Of a stretch of DNA of 64,000 nucleotides, positions 44,447 to 53,088 are shown one piece after another. The first letter of the stretch is position 1. Every line of letters begins with the position of its first letter. The notes under the pieces are model-generated. The model did not search any database. It was not told the DNA's origin and worked only from the letters and a program-made list of their open reading frames with translations. The stretch covers positions 248,001-312,000 of the forward strand of contig CBDFKF010000003.1 in assembly GCA_965248765.1 (NCBI GenBank). The letters run 5' to 3'. This stretch comes from CBDFKF01 sp965248765. GTDB taxonomy: Bacteria; Pseudomonadota; Alphaproteobacteria; VGEJ01. The position numbers and the translations under genes are program-made.

Positions 44447-46123
44447 TCAGGAGACGGCGGAAGCTTCGGTGTGCGGAAAGCCCGGCGGCGGGCCGAGGGT
44501 GACGTCGACCTGCTTGCCCCGGACGTGGACATCGACGTCGCGGTCACGCGGGAAACGCCACAGCACCTCCTGCCAGATTGCATCGGCGATAGAGCGCCTG
44601 ATGGCGTCGTCGTCGCTCGCGAGCAGCTTCATCGAGAGGTGCGGCGCGTCGGCTTCGTAACGGCTGCGCTGGGTCTGGTAGGAATCGGCATCGGCGTCAT
44701 CCGAGGCGCAGAAATAGGCATCGACGATGAGTGCGGCGAGCTCGTCCGGCGCCAGGTCGGCGGTTTGCGGCACGAGCGGGTGCATGTCGTCGAGCCAGCA
44801 CCAGGCGTCGCCGGCAAAGACGACATCCGCGGGTATGGTGAGGGTATGGAATGCGGGGGAAGCGCAGGGGTCGAGGGACCGTTCGGCGCCGTCGACGATG
44901 ACGCGGACGGTGACAGCCTCGACCCGTCCGAGGCGGTCGTACCAGTTGAAGCCCGTAAAGCGCGGCTCGGCCTCGAAGAGCCTTCTGTCGATACCGGCGC
45001 GGCACGCGGCGCGGTAGAGGGTGTGGGCCTCGGGCGGTTCAAGGCCGGCGTCCACCACCAGAGCCTGTCCCGGGTCCGGCTCGGGAACCCCGGTTACGAC
45101 CGGCGCGTAGTCCGCCGTCTCCCGCCAGTCGTCTACGTCGGCGACGGAGGGCCGCCAGGGGCGGAGCTCAGGCGACGGCACCGGCAGGTCGATGCCGGCG
45201 GCGGCGGCGCGCTTCCAGTCCTCGTGTGCGATGCGCGGGGCGGGCTCTGCCTGGGCCATGGCGCGGTAGATGGCAATACGGGCGGCATCGCGCATCTGGT
45301 TCAGAAACGGCGTCTCGACCGCTTCCTTCCGCGCCGGCAACACCAGTTCCAGCTCGGGACAGGCCTCGATTTCGGCCCGCACCGTCCAACTCTTGCCGTG
45401 GACCGTATCGACCTGGGGCAGCCGTACCGGCAGCGTCAGGCCGTGAAAGTTCACGTCCGGAACCCGGTAGCCCGTATGGCATCCCCTGTAGACACCGAAG
45501 ACGAGACCCCGCCAGCGCTCGGCGTGCAGCGCGCCGTCGAGAAAAGCGCGGCGCCGGACAACCTCGTCGTCGAGCGTGACCGGAAGCGGATAATGGCGCG
45601 CGGCCGCTTCGATCATGGATTGGACGCTGTGTTGCTCCCCGTCCGTATCGAAGGAGACCGAGGTTCCATGGGGCCAGGGGGCGCCGTCGTCGGACTCGAC
45701 CTGAGCCGGTTCACGGCCGAGGAAGTGATCGGGCTTCAGAACCAACCTGAATCCGGTAGCGGGGGAATCGTTCTCGTCGAGGGCGCGCCAGCGAACCGTG
45801 CAGCCCCGGCGTGAAAGGCTTAACAAGCCCATGCCCGCGGGGTCTTCGGCCTTGGCGATGCCGGCTTTCCAGTCGCTGTCGCCGAAGGTGAGAAGGATTT
45901 GTGGATCCGCGATGCCGGCGCCGTCGTCGATGATGGTGACGTGGGTAGCGCCGCCGAGCGGCTCCGTATTGACCATGATTCGGGTGGCGCCGGCACGGCG
46001 TGCGTTCTGCAGAAGCTCGACGCAGGCGTCGGGTAGGGAGGCGTTGAACAGTCTGGTGACCTTGTCGATGGCGCCGGCGCCGACGCGGGCGCGGATTGGC
46101 GCGTGATCGAGGGGTGCGGACAT
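44447..46123 (-). CDS. GHKL-type ATP-binding protein of a mobile element
   Basis: 558-residue protein with an N-terminal GHKL (HSP90/MutL/histidine-kinase) ATPase fold: N-box ACVELLQNARRAGAT (about 33-47), G1 box IIDDGAGIADP, and the G2-like GMGLLSLSRRG. The remaining 400 residues match no family I can name with confidence. Similar long GHKL proteins accompany ParB, SprT-like and strawberry-notch genes on alphaproteobacterial elements. Possibly a chaperone or MutL-like DNA-handling protein; this is inference. Confidence 0.78.
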   Translation of the reverse strand: MSAPLDHAPIRARVGAGAIDKVTRLFNASLPDACVELLQNARRAGATRIMVNTEPLGGATHVTIIDDGAGIADPQILLTFGDSDWKAGIAKAEDPAGMGLLSLSRRGCTVRWRALDENDSPATGFRLVLKPDHFLGREPAQVESDDGAPWPHGTSVSFDTDGEQHSVQSMIEAAARHYPLPVTLDDEVVRRRAFLDGALHAERWRGLVFGVYRGCHTGYRVPDVNFHGLTLPVRLPQVDTVHGKSWTVRAEIEACPELELVLPARKEAVETPFLNQMRDAARIAIYRAMAQAEPAPRIAHEDWKRAAAAGIDLPVPSPELRPWRPSVADVDDWRETADYAPVVTGVPEPDPGQALVVDAGLEPPEAHTLYRAACRAGIDRRLFEAEPRFTGFNWYDRLGRVEAVTVRVIVDGAERSLDPCASPAFHTLTIPADVVFAGDAWCWLDDMHPLVPQTADLAPDELAALIVDAYFCASDDADADSYQTQRSRYEADAPHLSMKLLASDDDAIRRSIADAIWQEVLWRFPRDRDVDVHVRGKQVDVTLGPPPGFPHTEASAVS

Positions 46124-46241
46124 GGCAAAGCTCCTTGTCGGTGAGACGGCGGGAAACGCCCCGGCGGTGGGGGCGGCGGGGCCGTATGGACGGTGAAGGA
46201 AGGGACCGGGGATTAAGGCGCAAGGGGGCCGGCGCGGATGA

Positions 46242-46757
46242 TCAGCCCCCTTGCTCCTTGATGCGCTGGCGGCACCGAGGGCATCGATAGCCGGTGCCGG
46301 CGCGCAATCTCTTGATGCGCACGGCCGAGAACCGATAGGTGGAACATGCGCAGGTCACGGGAAACGTGCGCACCTTGCGCGCCGGCGTTGTCTCCATGTC
46401 GTGACACCGGCTCGGCTCACAACCGAAGAGACGCATGACCGATTTCCATTCGCGGCCGTGCGGGCGGATGCGCTCGCCAAACACCGCAGGGGCGACGATG
46501 TGCGCGATTTCGTGGGCCGTGGTGCGTTCGACGATCCGGTCCGCATAGCGTTCGAGCAGATCGTTGTTGATGCGCACGTAGCTGCCGGACCTGTGGGCCT
46601 GGCCGGCCGTGCGTCCACGCAGGTCGAACCGCACCCTTGGCGTGGGAATAGTGGCATCCGGCCAGCGCTCCCGCGCGGCCGACAGGCACGCCTCGATGCG
46701 GGCCAGGACACGCTGTTGGCCTGGGGTTCGCCCGCCATGGCGATGGGATTCAGACAT
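46242..46757 (-). CDS. SprT-like zinc metalloprotease-domain protein
   Basis: 171-residue SprT-like protein. The zinc motif is TTAHEIAHIV (HExxH) with a third candidate His in RPHGREWKSVM. The C-terminal zinc ribbon has cysteines in VTCACSTYRF and GYRCPRCRQRI. SprT/Spartan-type proteins cut proteins cross-linked to DNA; on mobile elements they may protect replication intermediates. The ATG at 46757 is chosen. Confidence 0.85.
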   Translation of the reverse strand: MSESHRHGGRTPGQQRVLARIEACLSAARERWPDATIPTPRVRFDLRGRTAGQAHRSGSYVRINNDLLERYADRIVERTTAHEIAHIVAPAVFGERIRPHGREWKSVMRLFGCEPSRCHDMETTPARKVRTFPVTCACSTYRFSAVRIKRLRAGTGYRCPRCRQRIKEQGG

Positions 46758-46836
46758 CCGGGACTCCTTCCAGAATGTGCCGATGGTGAGCTGTGATCGG
46801 GCAGGCGGCGACGAGGATGAGCCGTGAACGAAGCGG

Positions 46837-49206
46837 CTACGGCGTGCGGCGCAGGAATGCCGGGATTTCCAGTGGATCGCCGCTGCCGGGCTCGGGCGCC
46901 TGGCCGTTGCCGCGCGGCGGCGCCAGGCCCCGCTCACGCTCGGCGGTGACGTGCCGTCCGCCGTTGGCGATGGTGATGCGCACCGCGTCGTAGTCGGCAG
47001 GCCCAGGGGGCGTTTCCTCGGTGGTGACGACCACTGTTTCCGACACGTCCGGTTCGACCGTTACCGCGTCGGCATCGTCGGCGTCGGCCAGGGGTACCGG
47101 CGCCGCATTGCCATCCGGATCTTCCGGATCGGAATCCGCTGCATCGATCTCTTCGGGTTCCGTCGCCGGTGACTCGGCCGGCTCGGCGGTGTCCGGCTGT
47201 TCGGCGGGGTCGATGCCGCTCTTGTCGAACGCCCTGAAGCCGGGCGGTGTCCAGGCGAGTGCGGTCATTCGCGCCTCCGCGGTGAGGCCGGACGGGGCGA
47301 CATCGCCCGCGGCGAAAGCCTCTTCCATGGCGTCGGCCAGCTCGGCCTTCTTGAACCTGGCATGGCCTTGCGCCCAGGCCTCGCCCAGGGTCTCCCGGGC
47401 AATCGCGAAGATGCGGTTCTTGACGATCCGCTTCCAGAACAGCTCCGCGGTCGGGCGGAAGCGGGCGGCGAAGTCGATCTCGAGCCGCGCGATGGTGTGT
47501 TCCAGCTCGGGCCGGGCGCCGTGCTCGAAGGCAAGCTGGCCCTTCACCGTCCTCGCGACACAGGAAGCGAACAGGTGGCGCTTCTCGGTATCGGACAACG
47601 AACAGAGCTTCTCGAAGGCGTCCCCGTCATTCTCTTCGCGCATCCAGCCGAGCTTCAGCTCCGCGCGGTCGGCGGCGAGGTCCTGCTCGCGGGTGTCCAT
47701 CTCCGGGAATTGGCTGTCGTTTCCCCGGACCATGGGCCGGTCGGCGGTCTCGCGCACCGTGATGTCGAGCGCGTCGGTGTGGTAGCCGTTGCGGAACGCG
47801 CCTCTCGCGAGCTGAAACAGCAGCAGGTCGAACGCGGCGTCGAAATCCCTCGCCAGGTGCGTCTTGATGTCGCCGGTGCGAACCGCGCGGAGATCGTCCG
47901 CCAATCCGATGCCGACACCGGCTTCGTCGCGGGCTTTCCGAGCGGGGTCGGTGGCAGACGCTAAGGCCGGTCTGATTCCGGTGTCGTGCTCGTCGTCTTC
48001 GTCGTCCTCGGAATCGGCCGGTGCCTTGGATGCATCGGGTACGTCTTCGGGGCGCACCAGTCCCTGGATGACCCGAAGATTGCCGTCGTTTCCGATGGTG
48101 ACGATGCACCCGGCGAGCGCCTTGTGCTCGGGACGGTAGGTGGCACGGGACTCGACGATGGCCTCGATCGCATCAAGGCGCGCCTCGATGGCCTCGCCTT
48201 CCTCGATCAGCTCGTCCGTCCAGTCGCCGTCATCGAGATTGACGAGCTCGTCGTGGCGCGTGTTCAGGCGCTCGATCTCGGCGCGCTCCTCCTCTGTCGG
48301 CTCGCCCGGCTTGGGCGAGACACGCCCGTAGCGCGCGGTCGCGTTCCAGTCGACATCGAGCCGGGGCTCGACCCATTTCCAGTAGGATTGGAGGTCAGAG
48401 GCGGCAGCCTTGAGCTTGGCCGCGGCGAGCTTGCGCAAGAGCTCGGGATCGTCGAACCAGACGCCGCGGTCGTCCTCATCGGCGAAGAGATCGCGGGTCA
48501 GTGTGCCGCCGGCCGCTTCGTAGTCCTCGATACCCACGAACCGGGCGATGTCGGCGTTGCCCTGCACCCGGTCCTCGGTGAGCATGCGCTTCACCTGCCA
48601 GGCGCCCGGGCGGTAGCTCTGCTCCTTCACCTGTTCCCAGACCGCGAGTTGGCGGTCGCGGTCGGTGGTGAGCGCGAACGCCATCAGCGTGTCCATGTCG
48701 ATCTCGCCTTCGCGGTACGCATCGAGCAGCTCGGGCGCGGCGTTGCCGAGCCGCAGGCGCTGCTCGACGGTGCGCTCGGGCACCCCGAAGCGCGCGGCGA
48801 TATCGGCGACGCTCGCACCGGCCTCGGCGAGCGCCCCGAAAGCCTGCACCTGGTCGGCCGGGTGCATGGCGACCCGCACGACGTTCTCGGCGAGCGAGAG
48901 CTCGCTCTCCCGGGCGGCGTTGTCGACCGTCAGGCAGGGCACGGAAAAGTCGGTGGAAAAAACGCCGTCGCGGGCAAGGTCGATGAGAGCGGTCAGGCGC
49001 CGGCCGCCGGCGATGACCGCGTAACGGCCGACACTATCCGGGCCGGGGCCGAGGCAGCGGACGATGAGGTTTTCCAGCAAGCCGTGGGCGGCGATCGAGG
49101 CCTTCAACTCGTCGAAGGCGGTCTGGGCCGCCGGAGTGCGCCGGACGTTGGCGGGCGAGAGTTCCAGTTGGGAAAGCGGGATGGACCGGATCACGGGTTC
49201 GGACAT
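46837..49206 (-). CDS. Large ParB/RepB/Spo0J-family partition protein
   Basis: 789-residue ParB-like protein. The N-terminal ParB domain reads PLSQLELSPANVRRTPAAQTAFDELKASIAAHGLLENL and the nucleotide-binding patch IAGGRRLTALIDLA. The helix-turn-helix is SVADIAARFGVPERTVEQRLRLGN. The long C-terminal half is acidic and unlike chromosomal ParB. Such large ParB-like proteins are standard on alphaproteobacterial plasmids and integrative elements, where they bind DNA for partition or regulation. No ParA is seen in the window. Confidence 0.87.
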   Translation of the reverse strand: MSEPVIRSIPLSQLELSPANVRRTPAAQTAFDELKASIAAHGLLENLIVRCLGPGPDSVGRYAVIAGGRRLTALIDLARDGVFSTDFSVPCLTVDNAARESELSLAENVVRVAMHPADQVQAFGALAEAGASVADIAARFGVPERTVEQRLRLGNAAPELLDAYREGEIDMDTLMAFALTTDRDRQLAVWEQVKEQSYRPGAWQVKRMLTEDRVQGNADIARFVGIEDYEAAGGTLTRDLFADEDDRGVWFDDPELLRKLAAAKLKAAASDLQSYWKWVEPRLDVDWNATARYGRVSPKPGEPTEEERAEIERLNTRHDELVNLDDGDWTDELIEEGEAIEARLDAIEAIVESRATYRPEHKALAGCIVTIGNDGNLRVIQGLVRPEDVPDASKAPADSEDDEDDEHDTGIRPALASATDPARKARDEAGVGIGLADDLRAVRTGDIKTHLARDFDAAFDLLLFQLARGAFRNGYHTDALDITVRETADRPMVRGNDSQFPEMDTREQDLAADRAELKLGWMREENDGDAFEKLCSLSDTEKRHLFASCVARTVKGQLAFEHGARPELEHTIARLEIDFAARFRPTAELFWKRIVKNRIFAIARETLGEAWAQGHARFKKAELADAMEEAFAAGDVAPSGLTAEARMTALAWTPPGFRAFDKSGIDPAEQPDTAEPAESPATEPEEIDAADSDPEDPDGNAAPVPLADADDADAVTVEPDVSETVVVTTEETPPGPADYDAVRITIANGGRHVTAERERGLAPPRGNGQAPEPGSGDPLEIPAFLRRTP

Positions 49207-49332
49207 TGCGGTCTCCAGAATTGCGAAGGCCGCCCGGACGGCGGCCTGTCGATGGAAGGAAGGTGGTGGGCGAGGACGCCGGCTCGGGCGCGGCCTCCGG
49301 GCGGCGTGTGGCGGGGTTCGGAGAGAAAAGGA

Positions 49333-49422
49333 TTAGTCGTTGAGCTGCATGGCGTGGGTGATGGACGGGCGGAGCGGCGTGATGCCGGCGTCCGTTGCAT
49401 CGATGCCGGTGAGTTCCGGAAG
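49333..49422 (-). pseudogene. C-terminal stub of an element gene cut by IS1380 DNA
   Basis: On the minus strand the sequence ends in a clean coding tail, PELTGIDATDAGITPLRPSI then THAMQLND and a TAA stop at 49333-49335. Upstream it runs into the IS1380 remnant at about 49422, so the rest of the gene is lost. It lies upstream of ParB in the same orientation. Family not recognised. Confidence 0.5.
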
Positions 49423-49424
49423 AG

Positions 49425-49860
49425 ACTTCCGCGCCGGACAGCGTGTGGCCGATACGCTGCTCAAGGGCCACGTACTGGCGATAGAGACTGCGGCCTACTG
49501 GCTGATGCTCGCCCTGCGCGATGCAGTGCCCCGGACGATGCCGCTCACTTGGGCCGAGTTCGCGACCCTCAGGCAGAGCTTGCTCAAGATCGGCGCCCGC
49601 GTGGTCGAACGAGCCGCCCGCATCCGCATCGACTTCGCTTCGGCCTGTCCGGACGCCGCCCTGTTCCGGCTGCTGGCGGGGCGCCTCGCCGCCACGGGCC
49701 TCTGACCGGCGGGGCGCTGTGCCCCGAGAACCCGAGCCGGTTCAACCTCCCACCCCCGACACCGCCAACCTCAAATCCCGGCACGGCAAGGCGCCGAACG
49801 CAATCCCGCGCCCGCATAAATCAACCGATCAACTCTGCATCCGATGAATAAATCAGGCTA
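49425..49860 (+). mobile_element. IS1380 family 3'-end remnant
   Basis: The last about 80 residues of an IS1380-type transposase are readable, from ETAAYWLMLALRDAV through LLKIGARVVERAARIRI to SACPDAALFRLLAGRLAATGL and a TGA at 49703. The non-coding end, closing near GATGAATAAATCAGGCTAG, follows. The rest of the element is absent. Confidence 0.7.
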
Positions 49861-49864
49861 GTGA

Positions 49865-50359
49865 TCATGCGGTCGAATACAGTCGCAAGCGTTTTCTGAT
49901 TTCATGCGTGGGAAGTCGGCATCGCGGATGCGATGCGATCGTTTCGAGCGAGGCGTGTAGTTCGTTGCCGGAGGCGACTCCGAGGTCGTACATCTGATCC
50001 GTCAGCCAAAGGACACCGTGAAAGGCGACGCCTTCCGAGCGGGCGCGGTCACGCAGTCCGCTGTCGCCGGACAACAGCGTCCAGGAATTGCGTTGAGCGA
50101 GAGCGAGGGCGAAGCTGTCGGGTAAGGATAGGGACTGATCAGCCTGACGATAGCGGAGGGCGACGGCGACGCCGTCGCCGTCCAGTTCCTCAACCCTGAG
50201 CCCAAGTTTGAGCAGATTCGGGCCGCCGTGTTCTGCGAGTTCCTGCCTGTACAGCAAGTCCGGCACGGCGAATTCGAATGGCAAGGAGAAGGTGGTCTCC
50301 AGAAGCGACCCGCGTTCAAGATCGATCAGAACGGAGGTATCGGAGACCAGCACCCTCAT
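49865..50359 (-). CDS. PIN-domain ribonuclease-like protein (VapC-like toxin candidate)
   Basis: 164-residue PIN-fold protein. The first conserved Asp is in VLVSDTSVLIDLERG (about residue 7), Glu in YRQELAEHG, further acids in SLPDSFALALAQR and LLSGDSGLRDRA. PIN proteins of this size are usually RNases and often toxins. It starts 5 bases after the stop of the XRE-ImmA gene, so the two form an operon, a pairing common among predicted toxin-antitoxin modules. Confidence 0.78.
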   Translation of the reverse strand: MRVLVSDTSVLIDLERGSLLETTFSLPFEFAVPDLLYRQELAEHGGPNLLKLGLRVEELDGDGVAVALRYRQADQSLSLPDSFALALAQRNSWTLLSGDSGLRDRARSEGVAFHGVLWLTDQMYDLGVASGNELHASLETIASHPRCRLPTHEIRKRLRLYSTA

Positions 50360-50364
50360 TTCGA

Positions 50365-51450
50365 TTAGGCTCGAACAGTGTCAGGTTGGACTAAGGGCGG
50401 CTCTTCCACTCGGCGGTTCAATTCGTGAACCGAGCTTCCAAGGAGTTCGGCGGCCTTAGAATCGGAGATGACGCCCTCTACGAGCGCACGGAGGCACAAA
50501 CGCTCGAACCGTCTCGGTTTGACGCGCTTCATCGCGTGGGGCTCTTCGTAGGGGGGACTGCGCCATCCGAGGCGCTCGAACTCGTCGAACAAGAACCGGA
50601 ACAAGGTGTCGCTGAAAATGCCAAGATCCTTACAGCGATAGGTCAGTGCCTGTACGCTGACACCGAAGATGCGTTTCAGCTCGAATAATTCGCTCCAACC
50701 CATGGATTTGCGCCGTTTGCCGATCTCGGCGCGCAGGGTTTCCGCGGGCATGAGAAAGGCACCGGCGAAGCGGTGCGCGGCTTTCTCTTCCTTCTGCTTG
50801 TTCGACACTTCAATAACCATGTGGCCGAGTTCGTGTGCAATCGTGAACCGCTGACGTTCGCCCCAATGTTCCTGATTGACGACGATCACGGCCGAAGGGA
50901 CACCCCTGTCGCGCCGAACACGAGCGGTAAGGCCGTCGATGTCTCCAAGGTCCATCGCGAGCACCTTGATGCCGCGTTCTTCCAGAAACTCGACCAAATT
51001 CGGAACCGGGTCGAGGCCCAACCCCCAATGGTGACGGAGGCCCAGTGCCGCTTGTTCGGCCTCGGCAGGATCATGCAGCACGGGCCACGGAGCCTCGCGC
51101 GGCTTGTCCCAAGCCACGCTCGGGAGTCGGAGGAGTTCTTCGACCGTGAGATAGCGTTCGAGTAGCTGGAGCACCTTGGCTTCGACCTGGGACTCCTGAC
51201 GCCTGCTCGTAAGTTTCTTATTGCGGAACTCAACGGCTTCCAGAACCAGCTCGCTGTCACCGACCAGATAGTCCACGGGCACGTCGAGCGCGTCTGCGAG
51301 CGCGATGAGGACGCCGGAGCTCGGCATCGACTCATTGCGTTCGTACTTGCTGATCGCCTGTGCAGTTACGCGGTTGTCGATTCTTGCTTCCAGATCGCGG
51401 AGAGACAGACCGGTGGCGGATCTGGAGACACGAAGTCTCTGTCCTATCAT
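50365..51450 (-). CDS. XRE HTH regulator fused to ImmA/IrrE metallopeptidase
   Basis: 361-residue fusion. Residues 3-60 are an XRE-type helix-turn-helix (QRLRVSRSATGLSLRDLEARI, then VTAQAISKYERNESMPSS). The middle and C-terminal part is an ImmA/IrrE (DUF955) zinc peptidase with FTIAHELGHMVIE (HExxH). Such proteins cut repressors in response to signals, and in some CBASS loci separate proteins CapH (HTH) and CapP (peptidase) control expression. Here both activities sit in one chain, divergently placed 145 bases from the CBASS operon. The ATG at 51450 has a GGAG ribosome site. It could instead act as antitoxin for the PIN protein. Confidence 0.82.
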   Translation of the reverse strand: MIGQRLRVSRSATGLSLRDLEARIDNRVTAQAISKYERNESMPSSGVLIALADALDVPVDYLVGDSELVLEAVEFRNKKLTSRRQESQVEAKVLQLLERYLTVEELLRLPSVAWDKPREAPWPVLHDPAEAEQAALGLRHHWGLGLDPVPNLVEFLEERGIKVLAMDLGDIDGLTARVRRDRGVPSAVIVVNQEHWGERQRFTIAHELGHMVIEVSNKQKEEKAAHRFAGAFLMPAETLRAEIGKRRKSMGWSELFELKRIFGVSVQALTYRCKDLGIFSDTLFRFLFDEFERLGWRSPPYEEPHAMKRVKPRRFERLCLRALVEGVISDSKAAELLGSSVHELNRRVEEPPLVQPDTVRA

Positions 51451-51475
51451 GGTTTTTCTCCTGTATGGCGCGGTG

Positions 51476-51505
51476 GACAAATTTAGACTAATTTCTATGT
51501 TTGTC
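51476..51505. promoter_or_regulatory. Candidate operator between XRE-ImmA and CBASS
   Basis: A 30-base imperfect palindrome: GACAAA at 51476-51481, TTTGTC at 51500-51505, around a near-symmetrical TTAG-A-CTAA core. It is AT-rich in a GC-rich setting and lies 26 bases upstream of the XRE-ImmA start, in the only control region shared with the divergent CBASS genes. A binding site for the HTH protein is the obvious guess. Confidence 0.4.
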
Positions 51506-51595
51506 AACTGATGGGCTTGATTTCCGTTTTCGTGCCCCCCATATCCATGCCGGGATACAAGGATAGCTGGCACATGGTGACGGAAGAGACTCAGA

Positions 51596-52561
51596 ATGGC
51601 CCGGGAACACGTTGATCACGGCGAAATCGTCCGTTTTGCGCAGGACAGGGTGAATCTGCCGCGAGACAAGGCAGGTGAGTATCGCGCCCAGGCGAGGCGC
51701 CTCCGTGAGAAGCTGGACGACTACCTGGAGGACCACCCCGACTTCACCCTCAAGAAGATGCTGCTGTCGGGCAGTCTCGCCAAGGGCACCGCGCTACGAT
51801 CGCTCAACGACATCGATGTGGCTTGCTACATCAGCGGCGCGGAGGCGCCAGGCGACGTGGCCGAGTTGCTCAACTATCTCGTGGAGCGCCTGCGGAAGGC
51901 ATTTCCCAACTTCAGCCCCGATCAGGTGGAGCCGCAGACCTACAGCGTGACGGTGTCGTTTCGCGGGTCGGGGCTCGATGTCGACGTCGTGCCGATCCTC
52001 TATGACGACGATCCCGACTGGTACGGAAGGCTCGTCAGCCAGGAGGACGGCTCCTACCTCGAGACAAGCATTCCTCTCCATCTCGAATTCACGCGGAAGC
52101 GTAAGCAAGCTCAGGAGCAACACTTCGCGCAGGTCGTGCGGCTGGTGAAATTCTGGGCAGGGCTCGTCAAGAGCGAGCATGTAGGCTTCCGGTTCAAGTC
52201 GTTCATGATCGAGATGATCCTGGCCCGTCTCTGCGATCAGGGTCTCGATTTCGCGGACTACCCGGAAGCACTGCAGCACTTCTTCACCTATGTCGCTAGA
52301 AGCGACATGCGGGAGAAGATCGTGTTCTACGATTGCTACCCGGAGTCGGAGGTGGGCTCGTTTTCGGAACCGGCACAAATCATCGATCCGGTCAACTCTG
52401 AAAATAATGTGAGCCGGCTGTACACGACGGCACAGGCGGACGCGATCGTGGACGCGGCACTTGATGCGGGTGATGCCATCGACGCCGCGTTGGCAGCGCC
52501 AACCAAACAGGACACCGTTAGATACTGGCGAAAGGTGTTTGGCCCTTCGTTTCAGGTGTGA
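51596..52561 (+). CDS. cdnC: CBASS cyclic oligonucleotide synthase (CD-NTase, clade C-like)
   Basis: 321-residue CD-NTase. The active site is LLSGSLAKGTALRS (Gly59-Ser60), DxD at Asp72/Asp74 in NDIDVACY, and the third acid Asp130 in LDVDVVPILY. It would make a cyclic oligonucleotide, in this family usually cyclic tri-adenylate, on infection. The gene order synthase-HORMA-TRIP13-NucC downstream is that of type III CBASS, where the HORMA protein must bind the enzyme to switch it on. First gene of the operon; the promoter lies in the 145-base gap shared with XRE-ImmA. The clade name rests on context and general similarity. Confidence 0.88.
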   Translation: MAREHVDHGEIVRFAQDRVNLPRDKAGEYRAQARRLREKLDDYLEDHPDFTLKKMLLSGSLAKGTALRSLNDIDVACYISGAEAPGDVAELLNYLVERLRKAFPNFSPDQVEPQTYSVTVSFRGSGLDVDVVPILYDDDPDWYGRLVSQEDGSYLETSIPLHLEFTRKRKQAQEQHFAQVVRLVKFWAGLVKSEHVGFRFKSFMIEMILARLCDQGLDFADYPEALQHFFTYVARSDMREKIVFYDCYPESEVGSFSEPAQIIDPVNSENNVSRLYTTAQADAIVDAALDAGDAIDAALAAPTKQDTVRYWRKVFGPSFQV

Positions 52562-52569
52562 GAAGGCAA

Positions 52570-53088
52570 ATGAATTCCAGTTTCACTTATTCCGACACGC
52601 AAACCTTCACCCGCACGCACGCGAGGCATATGGCGGCGAAGGTCGCTACCGATCTCAAGCGGCTTCAGCGGCTTTACCATCAACCAAGTAACAGCAGAAT
52701 CGATGACTACGAAAACGAGGCCATTAAACTTCTAAAGGCAGGATTTCTTGGCGAGGTCACGTACGGTTTTCGGCGCAACGGCAACTGGATCGAGCCTACC
52801 CTACGGTACACAGCACGAGACCTCCAAGGCGCCACCGGAGTTGACGATGATCCCGGACGAATTCGTCCAGGAGCAGATGTTGGAGGTGCGAGTTTCGGCA
52901 GCTTCCTGACCTACGGTTGGTCTTGGGACTTGCTTAGCGGACCTGAGAAGGAAGCGTTTGAACGACAACTTCCATTCCGGCGGAGTGGCGGTTCGGAGCC
53001 AGGTATCGATGGGTACTTAAGCCAGGACTTGACGTATTCGTCGGGCGGGCGGGCGCTCGAGCGGGCAGCGGTGAGGAGTTGGCAATGA
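52570..53088 (+). CDS. cap7: CBASS HORMA-domain activator (Cap7-like)
   Basis: 172-residue bacterial HORMA protein. The N terminus SSFTYSDTQTFTRTHARHMAAKVATDLKRL and the blocks RRNGNWIEPTLRYTARDLQG and GGASFGSFLTYGW are characteristic of bHORMA-1 proteins. In type III CBASS it senses a peptide ligand from the invader, closes, and activates the CD-NTase. The ATG at 52570 is chosen (AGAAGG upstream), 8 bases after cdnC. The stop overlaps the next start by four bases. Confidence 0.85.
   Translation: MNSSFTYSDTQTFTRTHARHMAAKVATDLKRLQRLYHQPSNSRIDDYENEAIKLLKAGFLGEVTYGFRRNGNWIEPTLRYTARDLQGATGVDDDPGRIRPGADVGGASFGSFLTYGWSWDLLSGPEKEAFERQLPFRRSGGSEPGIDGYLSQDLTYSSGGRALERAAVRSWQ

Noticed and set aside
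47986..49851. A 621-residue plus-strand frame antisense to ParB
   Set aside because: Shadow of the ParB gene; the ParB frame has clear domain motifs while this one has none.
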